Positions 21,575-32,230 of a stretch of 64,000 bases of DNA are shown here, piece after piece. Within the stretch, counting starts at the first letter, position 1, and the number at the start of each line of letters is the position of its first letter. The stretch is from NCBI GenBank assembly GCA_001936135.1, contig CP012812.1, forward strand, positions 1,178,001-1,242,000. The letters are read 5' to 3'. The stretch is from Saccharomycopsis fibuligera x Saccharomycopsis cf. fibuligera (lineage: Eukaryota > Ascomycota > Saccharomycetes > Ascoideales > Saccharomycopsidaceae). The notes under the pieces were generated by a model. The model saw only the letters and a list, made by a program, of their open reading frames with translations, did no database searches and had not been told where the DNA came from. The position numbers were made by a program, and so were the translations under genes.

Positions 21575-23741
21575 TGATGAAAAACATAATGGGGATTATC
21601 TATTTCTCCCGCTGGCCCAAAATGACCGCATGCTGAAGGAATCCCCCCATCACAATTTGGCAACAATTATAAACTCGAAGGCGAAAACGTTATTTGCTGA
21701 CTTTTCATTCTTGATCAAGTGTCTTGACGCTTCAGTAGAAAACAAGTTTCTCAAGCAGCTCTTCAGCAACGATAATGACAACAATGTTGCTTTTGCTGAC
21801 ACGGGCACGGGCACGGGCACGGGCACAAGCAGCAGAACAGCTCTCAACGACAACCAAACCGCTCAAATCGAAGAAACAAATTCAATTCATGATTCATTCA
21901 TAAGCGAAAGAGCATTTTTCATAGACACAAATACCCTTCTACTTGGTTTTTTCATCAAGAAAAGTTTTACCATAATTTCCTATTTTCGTCACTTGATGGT
22001 ATTTCTTCATCGAACTTATTCATTGGGTCGGTACTTTTCCACCCGTATTAAGGGGCTTGTTGATTTTCTAGATCAACATGAACACACTCTTTCACGATGC
22101 TGTTCAAGCATCAATTCAGAGATACTTGAACCAAGCGCTTTAGCAGTATCTTCCGACACGGAAGCAGAATCAGTAATAGCACAAGAAAGAAAGCTGTCAT
22201 TCCCTCACCCGCCTCCCTTGTCAGCCACGTCAACCCACATTATGTTTGCTCAATTCATTACGAAAACATACGATCTCTGGGCTGACTTGATGACTTTTTG
22301 TGAAAACGTTAGTCTTTCAAAATTAGAAGCTACTTCATTTTGTGACGAGCAGGCATTATTATCGCCAGAAACCATAACAACAGCAAAAACAACATCACCA
22401 GCGTCATCATCACTATCAAAACCGCTCTCACTGTTGTCAAAAAACTTGCAAATTAGGATCAATCAGGATAAAGAAGCATTATACCATTTAGAGATGCAGT
22501 GGATCAATAGGCTCATCAGCAAAGACGTGAGCATTATCTCGCAAATATTTAATGAGTTTAATAAGTCCAAATCATTTGTGTTGAATTTTGCTGAGGATCC
22601 CGAGGGTACCATTATCAAGACTTCACAGAATATCAGTTTTTGTAGCGGTGGTAACATTAACAACAATAGCGACAAAAACCACAACGACAAAGACAACAAC
22701 AATAGTAATAATTATGAAAATTATAGCGGCAACAAAACTATCTTTCCTTTTATCAGCTCAAGAATCAGTGAGATTCAATTGTTTGACGTTTGCAACTTGG
22801 TATTATATTCCTTAGTTTCAAGAACTGCAACTTTCAAGCCAATTAGGGTGCCTTTATTTTTAAGCATTGTTTCAGCTAGTTTTCAAAATTTACTTGGGCT
22901 GTTTAGAGCTATTGTAATGACGCTGTTGGTGGTTAATATTCTTGGAATGTATATCAAGACAATGCAGTTCGGTAATTGCAACCGCAACTACAACAAAAGC
23001 AAGCACAACAAAAGCGGCTACAACAAAAATTCCCATATAAGCAGTGATAAGGATAATAAGAATAATAATAACGATAATACAGCTGTTGTTGACTGGCAGC
23101 AGTTTGCGAAATCGGTGTATGAATATTTGAAGCAACGTATTGAGTTTCTTTACGAAGAAGACTTTATGGGCTGTTATGCTGCGCCAAACAACAATACCAA
23201 TACCAATAACGGATCACCAGCAAAAGCCAACACCCAAGTTAATCCAATGGCTGAAGACATTATAAGAATATTATCACTGAGCATGGACCAGGCTTGCAAA
23301 ATTTCTAAAACCATAAAAGTAGCGCTACGAAACCTAATCTCAAAACAATTGAATATTCAAAATAACCGTGCTCATTTGTTACTTACGGAGAAACTTTTCA
23401 AAATTATGAAACTATTGAATTGTGAGTATTTCGGAAAGGGAACATTTGCTGATTTTTTTAACGTTGTTTCGGCAACCTCAAAAACAACCGCTACGAAAAA
23501 TCATGTTGCCTTCGATGATATCAGTGGCGCTTGTGCTGGTGTTAAAGCTGGCACAAGTACAAGCACGAGCGCGTATGGACAAATGAATAAGCTAATTTAC
23601 TCAAACTTCCATTTCTTGGATGCGGAAGTCAAGCAAATCATGATTGAATATTCGTGTTTGGTTGGGGTTAATTGGTTGACCTATGAACGACACTATGAAT
23701 ATCTCAGTAGTTTGAAAAATGGTCCAGGGGGGTTGCTTTGA
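18729..23741 (+). CDS. Large low-complexity protein, possibly TCP11/Sok1-like
   Basis: The 1670-aa product has a Ser/Asn-rich N-terminus (about 1-140) and a strongly basic coiled coil (about 145-230; RRLSLQNEKLAKL, KAKINEKIKHA, EQKRLLARKF). Separated helical segments follow (KVIKTAVRRYLLKKH; LTDFHSALQNQL; LLPEDWKLYKLLKLRDLFYE; LFDVCNLVLYSLV; and the C-terminal LDAEVKQIMIEYSCLVGVNWL). These are split by Gln, Asn, an 11-Asp run (about 21546-21575) and other homopolymers. The helical, membrane-free core with a basic N-terminal coiled coil resembles TCP11-domain proteins (yeast Sok1, a suppressor of PKA loss), but I cannot show this firmly and give no symbol. The frame is open from an upstream ATG at 18393. 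I prefer ATG 18729 (MGSSDSKQ), because the 112 codons before it are translated CT-rich leader, including a poly-C run. Confidence 0.7.
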
Positions 23742-24205
23742 CAAAAAAGAGTGGTTTATGGTTCATTGTTGCTTATCATTCTCTCAAATTTACACTTATA
23801 TTTTAATATTCTTAATTGTTCAATTTTTTTTCTTTTTTTTTTGTTGAGTGCATTTCTTGTTTTCTTTGTTTTTTGGTTTTCTTTCTTCGTTTTTGGGTTA
23901 TGAAGCTTTAGTTTGTGGTTATTTGTATTTTTAATAGGTTGGGTTTATTTCTGGTTTGAAGCAATTTTTTGCACACATAAATGTACATTATTCAAATGAT
24001 GAGGCGATTTCGTAAAAAAGAAAACTATGATCTATCAATATTTCTAGCGATGCGTTTTATAGTAATATTGGTAAGCTTACGACTGTAAAAGTCAATCATT
24101 TAGAAAAAATCAAATCATTATCGTAACGTTAACTCTATTCTTGCTCTTTGTATATATATTCACAGTGCCTGTAAGCATGCCTTGGTCTCTTTAAGACCAC
24201 GCCTC
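23742..24205. other. Convergent 3' spacer
   Basis: 464 bp between two converging genes, with T-rich stretches (23825-23900) suited to 3'-end formation for the plus-strand gene. No gene seen. Confidence 0.6.
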
Positions 24206-25357
24206 CTACTTTTTAAATGGCCCCTTGTTTTGATTTTGCCAATTAGCTAAATCCTGTTCATACTCATCATCCAACTCATCTGTCATTTCTTTCCCCTTTT
24301 GCAAAGCTTCTTCTCTTTTCTTTATAACTTCAATAGCCTTCTGTTGCTCTTTCCTCACCTGCTCATCGTACTCATCTTTATAATCAATCCATCTTTCCTG
24401 AATATCGACTTCTTCACCCCACACATCACTTAGTCCAGTAACTGCGGGGCCTGAAGTCATCCTTGAGGCCTCTATCCATGTACTATCGCCACCAATCTCA
24501 TTTTCCCCAAAAGCATACCCGTTGCTCTTGTCACATCGACGCACCAAGTTAATCATTGATCTAGTGTCTTCGACGCAAAGGACTTCAAAATCAACAATTT
24601 TGTAATCGTCGACTAGGTCAATTATGGACTCTGTGATTCGAACAAGATTCTTAACTCCTAGTTTGTTTTTCAGGATGTCGATTTCTTTGCGTAGATGAGG
24701 TATCAAATCCTGCAAATTATCCACTTGGAGATAATATTGTAAGTTGAAAGGTAACGCATCATAGTTTGAAAGTAAATCAATTTTAGAAATTACATTAACG
24801 TGAGGCATGCTCAAAAGTAACATTGATCTTAATGAGGTTAAGAGGATGGAAATATATGAAGATGGGGTAGTTAAATAGATTGAGTCCATTAAATTAACGC
24901 AACATAATCGAAGATCAATTTTTTTCGAAATACTGTTGAACAAATTAGGAAGAGAGAAATTTGAGGTGAATAGTTCTGATTGGCCTGGGGTATCAAAGAT
25001 CACGTACGCTTTTGATTTACTTGCAAGTTTTACGATTTGATCCACTAATACCGTCAATAAATTCTCTTCTTCATTCTCATTGCTTTCTTGGTCACCGTCA
25101 CTGACACCCGTCAAGGCCTCAAATGCCTTGATGAGCCCACCATTAGGTCCTAATGAATTTTCCGTCATTATTTCTTCTAAAGTGATGAAATCTCTGATAT
25201 CTAGAGCACATTCATATTTGAGCCTATCATTGGCTAAATCAAGATTTATTATTATTGAATGACGCCCGATACTGTTGAAAAACTGCTGAAGACCGTAACA
25301 GTATGTTGATTTTCCTGATCCTGGGGGACCAATTACCACTTGACCAAAAACGGGCAT
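24206..25357 (-). CDS. GPN2: GPN-loop GTPase Gpn2 (RNA polymerase II assembly/import)
   Basis: GPN-loop GTPases work as dimers in assembly and nuclear import of RNA polymerases II and III. The 383-aa product begins MPVFGQVVIGPPGSGKSTYC: the P-loop GPPGSGKST occupies residues 10-18. The GPN motif (L-G-P-N-G-G) is at residues 69-74, after the ALDIRDFITLEEIM stretch that is specific to the Gpn2 branch. DTPGQSELF and a SKIDLL (NKxD-like) specificity motif follow. The C-terminal region is charged and helical. Odd: the usual N-L-D-P-A-N motif reads N-L-D-L-A-N (residues 38-43). The frame is open 31 codons upstream to 25450, but the P-loop position fixes ATG 25357. It shares a 415-bp divergent promoter with RPN8. 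Confidence 0.93.
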   Translation of the reverse strand: MPVFGQVVIGPPGSGKSTYCYGLQQFFNSIGRHSIIINLDLANDRLKYECALDIRDFITLEEIMTENSLGPNGGLIKAFEALTGVSDGDQESNENEEENLLTVLVDQIVKLASKSKAYVIFDTPGQSELFTSNFSLPNLFNSISKKIDLRLCCVNLMDSIYLTTPSSYISILLTSLRSMLLLSMPHVNVISKIDLLSNYDALPFNLQYYLQVDNLQDLIPHLRKEIDILKNKLGVKNLVRITESIIDLVDDYKIVDFEVLCVEDTRSMINLVRRCDKSNGYAFGENEIGGDSTWIEASRMTSGPAVTGLSDVWGEEVDIQERWIDYKDEYDEQVRKEQQKAIEVIKKREEALQKGKEMTDELDDEYEQDLANWQNQNKGPFKK

Positions 25358-25772
25358 TATTACTGATGATTTATTCGTTTGAAATGACTGAAGATGTAGG
25401 ACAACGAGATTCTCGAATGGCTTGAGCAGTATCTTGGATAACTCCATCACTATTATTAATCTCTAGCGATGCGATGAAATAATTTTTCTTTATTTTTTGT
25501 TTGTGTGTGGTGTTGAGATGTACTGCACATCCGTGCACCGTTTCTGGCCACTTTGTTTTTCCAGCTTCCAGTAAGAAAAAAAAAAGTGGCAATTCTAAAT
25601 ATCACGAAGGCGACTACCGACCGACGATGATGACGATGATGATACAGTAACATCACACCAAAAAGGCCCATCATTCTATTTCTATAACTCAATTGTCATC
25701 ACTATATACCATTATCACCATTATTACTGTTTGGCCATCCCTCATAATTTCATAAATTTTAAATCTTAAAAA
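25358..25772. promoter_or_regulatory. Divergent GPN2/RPN8 promoter, weak PACE-like site
   Basis: 415 bp between start codons. AGTGGCAAT at 25585-25593 matches 7 of 9 positions of the Rpn4 proteasome element GGTGGCAAA, and GAAGGCGAC at about 25606 partly resembles the Candida form of that element. Neither is exact. Upstream of proteasome gene RPN8 such a site would be expected; assignment is tentative. Confidence 0.35.
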
Positions 25773-26933
25773 ATGCCAGCAAAACAAACCACATTGTCCG
25801 AAGTCAACCGGACTGTTTCTGTTGCCCCATTGGTGTTGCTATCGGTGGTTGACCATTACAATCGTACTGTTAAAAACACCAACAAGAGATGTGTGGGGAT
25901 AATTTTAGGAGAAAACGATCCATCATCAGATTTGATAAGAGCAACCAATTCCTTTGCTGTGCCATTTGAAGAGGATGATAAAAACAGCAGTGTTTTCTTT
26001 TTGGACCACAACTATATCGACACCATGAGTGAAATGTTCAAGAAAATTAACGCCAAGGAAAAGGTTATTGGATGGTATCACTCGGGACCAAAATTAAAAT
26101 CTAATGATTTACAAATAAATGACTTATTCAAAAAATATATTCAAGAACCAGTATTATTGATCATCAATGTCAATCATGATGATAAGTCTAGTGGATTGCC
26201 TACTGATGCCTATTTGTCAGTTCAAGAAATCAAGAAAGATGGTACTGAAACTGAAAAGACATTTGTTCATGTCCCAAGCACTATAGAAGCTGAAGAGCCA
26301 GAAGAAATTGGGGTTGAACATTTGTTGAGAGATATAAGAGATCAAGCTCAAGGTTTATTGAGTGTCAAGATTGCTAATCAGTTGAAAAGTTTAAGAGGTT
26401 TAAATGAGCGTTTGAAGAATATCATTGTTTATTTGAATAAAGTGTTGAATGATCAATTACCAATCAATCATTTAATTATGGGTAAATTGCAAAATGTTTT
26501 CAATTTGTTGCCTAATTTGATTAGTACCAATGATTTGGAATCAATAGTTAGTAAAAATCAAGCTACTGAATTGAATTCTAGTGCTGATAACAAAAATGCA
26601 GCTACTAGCAAATACGAATTAAGAGATGCTGAAGGCAACTTGCAAATCACCGAATTTTCTGATTTGAATAAAGCATTGCAAATCAAGACTAATGATAACT
26701 TGATGATTGTCTACGTGAGTAGTTTGATCAATTCTATAATTTCATTCAATGATTTGATTGAAAACAAGATTGAAAACAAAAATAGATTGTTGAAGTCAAC
26801 TGAAACGGAAGATGATGCTGCAGCAGACAAGGAAAAAAATAAAGAAAACGGTGGTGATAAGGAAAAAACATCATCTGAAGGTGAGAACAGCAAGGAAAAA
26901 GGTAAAGGAAACGAAAGCAAGGCAAAGAAATAG
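25773..26933 (+). CDS. RPN8: 26S proteasome lid subunit Rpn8
   Basis: Rpn8 pairs with the deubiquitinase Rpn11 in the lid of the 19S regulatory particle. The 386-aa product has an N-terminal MPN domain (about 12-150) with [27 protein letters not shown] and [19 protein letters not shown]. The JAMM metal-binding His-x-His-x7-Ser-x2-Asp pattern is absent, as expected for the inactive MPN- partner. The middle has [10 protein letters not shown] and [14 protein letters not shown] helices, and the C-terminus is a long Lys/Glu-rich tail (about 340-386). Start ATG follows an A-rich context. Codon use is TTG-biased, like PRE2. Confidence 0.96.
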   Translation: MPAKQTTLSEVNRTVSVAPLVLLSVVDHYNRTVKNTNKRCVGIILGENDPSSDLIRATNSFAVPFEEDDKNSSVFFLDHNYIDTMSEMFKKINAKEKVIGWYHSGPKLKSNDLQINDLFKKYIQEPVLLIINVNHDDKSSGLPTDAYLSVQEIKKDGTETEKTFVHVPSTIEAEEPEEIGVEHLLRDIRDQAQGLLSVKIANQLKSLRGLNERLKNIIVYLNKVLNDQLPINHLIMGKLQNVFNLLPNLISTNDLESIVSKNQATELNSSADNKNAATSKYELRDAEGNLQITEFSDLNKALQIKTNDNLMIVYVSSLINSIISFNDLIENKIENKNRLLKSTETEDDAAADKEKNKENGGDKEKTSSEGENSKEKGKGNESKAKK

Positions 26934-29199
26934 ATAGAATAGCAAGTCGTAATGAATGTTTTTTTTGGCTTCTTTCGGTTATTCTCTTTTGCACTTTTTT
27001 AATAAATGGTTGTTTTTATGTATTATTTTTGAAATATGTGAGAAAGCTGAAATCTGAAAAAGTAGTATATTTGTTATTTTATTCACATAGAAGATAGTAT
27101 GTAGAAGTACTATAACTTGGAACATTCTAAGCAATGTTGTGGTTCAAATAGTCTAAATTAAGTGTAGCGGTATTGTCGAGAACTAACCTACAAAGGTGTA
27201 AACTACAGCGCAAGACAATACTTAATCCAAGTACTTCACATTCAAATTTCAAATCAAGCAAAGGTCACTGGCATACGTGTGGGTGTAAGGGACCGCAACG
27301 TTACAAAACGTTCCCGGAGATATGTAGATAATGTTGAGTATAGTTCCGCCTTTCAAAAAAGAGACAAGCATTCATGCCTAATATCTGTTGTTATCTATAA
27401 CATAGCGAAACGCCATACATTCTGCTTCCAAAGGTTCGTCAATGAGCTCATAAACCCATAAGGAACTGTTACAAGATTACAGTATGGCTACAGAATGAAC
27501 TTTACTGAAAGGTACGTACAGGCACATTTCATCTATAAACTTGTTTGGTAATCAGCCTGATCCCCATTCGATCATTGGATGCCCATCTTTAGCATTAAAG
27601 TTGCGAATAACTATCACTTTGACGGTATCATGGTAATTGAAGATGGTTAATGATAACTGATACCTAGTCCTAAAGCAAATAATTAACAAACATAATCCAC
27701 GATAATAAAAATAAATGCAGGAAAAAACAATAACACATTGAATTGCTAGAGGAAATATCTCGAAAACGCAGTTACCAAAGAAAGCTATGAAATTTAATAT
27801 TTTTTCAATTAAATTTTGAGCTAAATTCAGTATGAGGTTCGTGTTCGAAAATTTTGTTCTAGCTACCTTTTCCCCTCTGGTTATTCATCTTCGCATTTAT
27901 TAGTAAGATAAACCACGAATACCACAGTGAATAGGCAGCATAAAATAAAGCTAAAGAAAGGAAAAAGAGAAAAAAAAAAGGTTACTAAGAAAGAAAGAAA
28001 ATTTTTCCAGGCCGTTTTTTATAGTATTTTTTCGAGAGAGAATCAAATGAAGAAGAAGAGGAAAAAAAAATCAATGATCCATGACAGCGGTATTTATGTT
28101 GGTCCGGGTACCAGCTGCGGGCCGATTTTCCAAAAGGGAAGTCTTGGAATACGGAGCATACTTGCCTTATCCGTAAAACTGGGGTGAAAACTCATTTATA
28201 TCTTACAATTTTCTGTGTCTATAGTCAATGAGCAGCTTCGCTTGTAGTTCATAAAGTATTATGCTGATTCTTGATCTTTTTAAGAACTAGGGTCGAACTT
28301 TGAAATTTGAGATATAGATAGGAGAGTTTTGGTGAAAGCTTCATTATTGTGCACCTTTATTGGTTTTGGTTTCCTAAGGAATACTTGATAGGAACGAGTA
28401 CTGTTCTGAAGTGTACAACCATTGTTCCGTCCAGAACCGATAAGAAGAGAGCAATCAACCATAATATATCTTGAGATGAAGCTGCAAGTGTGGTTCAATA
28501 ACAAACCTATTATGTAGTCCTATTAATGTTCTCTGGTTTTCGTACAGGTAGCTTACGAATTTGTTACCGCGCAAAGAGAGTCCTATTTGATTCCAAGAAC
28601 AGAAGCCTGTCTGCGACAAACTTGCATTATAGGCATCCAAATAACTTTAAGTTCGTTTAACTTGTATTTGGTGCTTGGGTTCTATGCTACCAACGCTCCA
28701 ACTTCTAGTAAGTAGAAATGAAATTTAAGATACTGGGCCATTGAACACATAGTAGCAAAAATTCATACGAAGAACACTTGAAGCAATTCATTATATGATG
28801 GTTCCACTTCTATTGAAATATGTGTACGTCTTTGGTCTATATATTCAAATGCGTTCACGTTTCTGCGAAACTTCATGGAACCGTTTTTTATTAGTTTTAT
28901 GATTGGCTTAAGTGATATATAAAGAAAAAAAAAAAAACAACTAGATAGCGAAGCATTTTTTAAAGAGTCTACATAGTTTAGCCAGCACCTTGGCAAAAGC
29001 CTAAGCAAAATATAAAAAGGTGACAGCTGTTATTATTAACAGAAACCTCCTAGTATAGGCACCCCGTAGGTATCTGTGCTCAAAATAGCACAAAACATTG
29101 CCTGGTGAGATAGCTTTTGAGGACGGCTCTCTGTGCACAACTTTGGCGAACTGCTATACCAACTTTACGAAATTAACATATCAGCAACACTACAGAGAA
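26934..29199. other. Gene-poor stretch downstream of RPN8
   Basis: 2.3 kb with no intact gene. The base composition is patchier than in ordinary yeast spacers (GC-richer islets around 27270-27310 and 28080-28190), and broken minus-strand frames at 28280-28640 look like possible decayed coding DNA, but I cannot assign a family. A 5-bp stem hairpin (GTGCT/AGCAC) lies at about 29078-29093. Together with the adjacent RTA1 relic this may be a region of gene loss. Confidence 0.4.
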
Positions 29200-29640
29200 A
29201 CTGCCTTATTTTTGGCTTATGCGATGCTTTGGGAAACTTTTTTTCAAGCCAATCCATTATGTGCACCCTGGCAACGTAATCCCGCCGCAGGACCCTGTGA
29301 AAAATCCGCCAACATGAATTCCTCAGCAGCAGGTTTTAGTCCAGCTACCGTGCCCAAGTCCGTATCTTGGCTCAAGGCGATACCGGAATGCTAAGTAGGG
29401 CGCCAGCACCGTACATGCACAGACTTGGATAATAGCGTAGTGGTCCATGAAATATGGATAAGTGCCTATTATATCAAAATTGAAGAGCCATCCACTAGCT
29501 TCAGGGACAATCAAAGCTCCAAGGAATATGGTACAGTTGTATCGCCAAGATTGTGAGGTATGGCTCACTGAAACTTGGATGTCAAAAATAGGACAGTATT
29601 GAGCAATTTTGTCTTTCCAAAATATGTATAAATGAAAGAA
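29200..29640 (-). pseudogene. Decayed RTA1-family membrane protein (lipid-translocating exporter-like)
   Basis: RTA1/RSB1/RTM1 proteins are seven-span fungal plasma-membrane proteins linked to sterol/azole response and sphingoid-base export. On the minus strand, 29323-29568 reads a fragment with the family's early pattern: HTSQSW (cf. H-T-x-Q), a hydrophobic span with E-A-S-G-W (cf. E-x-x-G-Y), then YAIIQVCACTVLAPYLAFRY (cf. the Y-I-x-Q...L-x-A-P-x-x-x-A...Y signature). After an in-frame stop at about 29326, a stretch HVGGFFTGSCGGI (about 29285-29325) corresponds to the family's D-V-x-x-F-x-x-Q-x-x-G-G-G segment. No initiator, the N-terminal span and the last spans are unrecognisable, and stops interrupt what is left. 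It covers perhaps a third of a full-length gene. The match is from memory of family motifs, so moderate confidence. Confidence 0.55.
29627..29633 (+). promoter_or_regulatory. TATA box of PRB1
   Basis: TATAAAT 178 bp upstream of the PRB1 ATG, a normal distance for yeast, in an otherwise T-rich promoter. It suits a strongly regulated, nutrient-responsive gene. Confidence 0.5.
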
Positions 29641-29760
29641 CTTCTCTTTCAGTTTTTAGGTAAAGCTGTAAAGTATCTCTTTTAATATTATCATCAAACA
29701 ATACTTTCATTTATTTTCTCATCATATTCAATTCTCTTTAACTTTTTCACCGCTTTTTTA

Positions 29761-29804
29761 ATTCAATTTAATTTAATTCAATTCAATTCAATTCAATTTA
29801 ATTC
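29761..29804 (+). repeat. AATTC pentanucleotide tandem in the PRB1 leader
   Basis: About 44 bp of AATTC/AATTT pentamers (nine near-copies) ending 6 bp before the PRB1 start codon, hence within or next to its 5' UTR. Confidence 0.85.
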
Positions 29805-29810
29805 TACAAA

Positions 29811-31226
29811 ATGAAACTCTCTACTTCTGTCTTAACTGCTGTTGCTATCGCTTCTGTTGCCAATGCTTTGGTTATTCCATCTGTTGACAACGCCAAACGT
29901 GACGAAATGGCTGCCTCTTTGCAAGCCAGAGACACTTCTGCTGAAGCTGAAGCTCCAGTCTACACTGCCTCCGTTGGCGCTGTTGCCGACAAGTATATTG
30001 TTGTTTTGAAAAATGAACTTTCTAGCGACGATTTGACTGTCCACAAGAATTGGGTCCAAAAACAACAAAAGACACACAGTGCTAAATTGCTCGCTAATGA
30101 GCCACAAAACAAATTCTTTAGCAGCACTGCCAAAGACAGCAGTGACAAACATGGTGGTATCTCTTTTGACTTTGATATCGAAGACAAATTGAAAGGTTAT
30201 GCCGGTTACTTCTTGAAAGAGACTATTGAAGAATTGAAGAAAAACAAGGATGTTGCCTTTATTGAACAAGACGCAGTTGTCAAAGCTTTCGATGCTACTA
30301 CTCAAGACGATGCTCCATGGGGGTTGGCTAGAATTGCTTCTAAGAAATCTGTCGATGGCGCCAGCACTGGCAAATACCTTTACGACGCTGATGCTGGTGA
30401 AGGTGTTACTTCATTTATCGTTGATACCGGTATCAACACCGACCATGAAGATTTCGAAGGCAGAGCTTCTTGGGGAACTACTTTCCCATCTGATGGTGAC
30501 TCCGATGGTGTTGGCCACGGAACTCACTGTGCCGGTACCATTGGATCTAAGACCTACGGTGTTGCTAAGAAGGCCAATTTGGTCGCCGTTAAAGTATTGG
30601 ACTCTTCTGGATCCGGTACCAACTCCGACGTCATCAAAGGTATCCAATGGGTTGCTAAGAAGCACAAGGAAAACGCTTCTAAATCTGGCTACAAAGGTTC
30701 TACTGCTAACATGTCCCTTGGTGGCGGTAAATCTGAAGCTGTGAACAATGCTGCTAATGCTGCTGTTGAAGCTGGTGTTCACTTTGCCGTTGCTGCCGGT
30801 AATGAAAACCAAGATGCTTGCAACACATCCCCAGCTTCTGCTGAGAAAGTTGTCACTGTTGGTGCCAGTACCAATGCCGATGCTAGAGCCAGTTTCTCCA
30901 ACTATGGTAAATGTGTTGACATTTTTGCACCAGGTCAAGACATTTTGTCCACTTGGATTGGCTCAAGCTCGGCTACTAACACCATCTCTGGTACTTCTAT
31001 GGCCTCTCCACACATTGCTGGCTTGTTGACCTACTTTTTGTCCTTGCAGCCAAGTGCCAACTCCACTTACTCTTCCGCTTCTGCTGTCACTCCAGCACAA
31101 TTGAAGAAAGCTATAATTTCCTTTGGTACCGAAGACGCCCTTTCCGACGTTGGCACTGGCTCTCCAAACGTCTTGGCTTACAACGGTGCTGGCGGTGACT
31201 TGTCTGACTTCTGGAAGAGCATCTAA
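29811..31226 (+). CDS. PRB1: Subtilisin-family protease, cerevisin (vacuolar proteinase B) type
   Basis: Cerevisin is a serine protease that matures vacuolar hydrolases and degrades autophagic cargo. The 471-aa preproprotein has a signal peptide (1-19, ending VANA), an inhibitor-I9 prodomain (about 60-160, starting ADKYIVVLK) and a peptidase S8 domain (about 170-460). The catalytic triad is Asp205 (FIVDTGI), His236 (GHGTHCAG) and Ser396 (GTSMASPH); the oxyanion Asn is in AAGNENQDAC. It lacks the long acidic N-terminal extension of S. cerevisiae Prb1, as do several Candida homologues, and ends FWKSI. Codon use is highly biased, so it is probably abundant. A secreted paralogue cannot be excluded, but the overall architecture fits PRB1. 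Confidence 0.88.
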   Translation: MKLSTSVLTAVAIASVANALVIPSVDNAKRDEMAASLQARDTSAEAEAPVYTASVGAVADKYIVVLKNELSSDDLTVHKNWVQKQQKTHSAKLLANEPQNKFFSSTAKDSSDKHGGISFDFDIEDKLKGYAGYFLKETIEELKKNKDVAFIEQDAVVKAFDATTQDDAPWGLARIASKKSVDGASTGKYLYDADAGEGVTSFIVDTGINTDHEDFEGRASWGTTFPSDGDSDGVGHGTHCAGTIGSKTYGVAKKANLVAVKVLDSSGSGTNSDVIKGIQWVAKKHKENASKSGYKGSTANMSLGGGKSEAVNNAANAAVEAGVHFAVAAGNENQDACNTSPASAEKVVTVGASTNADARASFSNYGKCVDIFAPGQDILSTWIGSSSATNTISGTSMASPHIAGLLTYFLSLQPSANSTYSSASAVTPAQLKKAIISFGTEDALSDVGTGSPNVLAYNGAGGDLSDFWKSI

Positions 31227-32230
31227 GCACATCACTTTCTAGCTTATTCCACTTCAGTTCTTCCTTCTCGCTTTATCTAGTCGTAATTTAGTTATTTTAC
31301 TTTCAGTTCTTTATTCGCATTGTTTTCAATAATATGTTCGAAATCGTGATCAGTTATTCCTCGTAAGTTTTAAAACAAGTAGGTAATTTTGTCTTCAAGA
31401 TTATTGTCAATACCATCACCAAATCTTACACTAAGTGCTGTTGACCTGCATAGAATTGCAGCTGCGTGTGACACTTTGAGACTTGAGCGCAGTTTATTTG
31501 GGTTCCACTTTACTCTATGAAGAGCATGTGCAATATTGAAACGGCTCAACAAGTGCATTTATTGTTTTCCTTGATATGCTTCTATACCGCCATATAAGCC
31601 TAGCAGTCCGGTCGATACATCTATCTTGAGGTTGATGATAATTCAGTGTGAATATTATAAACCATGATGGGATGGGGATAACGTCATCTATTAATACATT
31701 TCTCTGACAGGTACGTACAAGCAAAAGCAAAAGTATTAGGTGGAAAGCAAAACTAAAAACCAGAAAGAATAACAAAACAGCCAATAAGACAGAAAATTGA
31801 AGAGAAGTAGATATCTAAAATAAGATACTGTGAAGACATGTAAAGAGCAAAAGAAAACTGGGAACTAAATGAGCCGAATGGATTTTATTTCCATGAATTG
31901 AAATAAGTCGGTAAAATGCACAAGACAAAAACAAAGCAGAACCAAACTAGGAAAAAGAAATAGCAGTCAAAATGAAACAATCAAAATCAATGTAAAAGCA
32001 ATGCAATGCAAAAAAAAAAAAAAAAAAAAAAAATAATCTATTGGTTGAAAGTAAGAACGACGATAAAGTCATTGGTTTGGAACCTATCCAGACTGTAATC
32101 CAAATTGTAGTCAAAACAATCAATGCAAGAACAGATGAAAAAAAAAAAAAAAGCCGTCGAAAATATTGATTATAATGTAAACAAGCAGTTACTGCAAAAC
32201 CAGATATACTAGACACACAAACCACTAACG
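31227..32230. other. Convergent 3' spacer with A tracts
   Basis: 1.0 kb between converging genes. It contains a 25-base A run at about 32009-32033 and another at about 32138-32151. No supported frame or RNA gene. Confidence 0.55.

Noticed and set aside
25358-25450. 31-codon N-terminal extension of GPN2
   Set aside because: Gpn2 proteins begin a few residues before the P-loop; the extension has no family match and lies in the divergent promoter.
26934-29199. Possible LTR retrotransposon remains in the gene-poor stretch
   Set aside because: I found no terminal repeats, primer-binding site or recognisable reverse transcriptase or integrase motif; the broken frames there cannot be assigned.
29098-29394. 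Plus-strand 99-codon frame upstream of PRB1
   Set aside because: It starts at TTG and is antisense to the better-supported RTA1 relic.
32009-32225. Minus-strand frame with poly-Phe next to the spliced gene
   Set aside because: Created by A tracts; no protein-like content.
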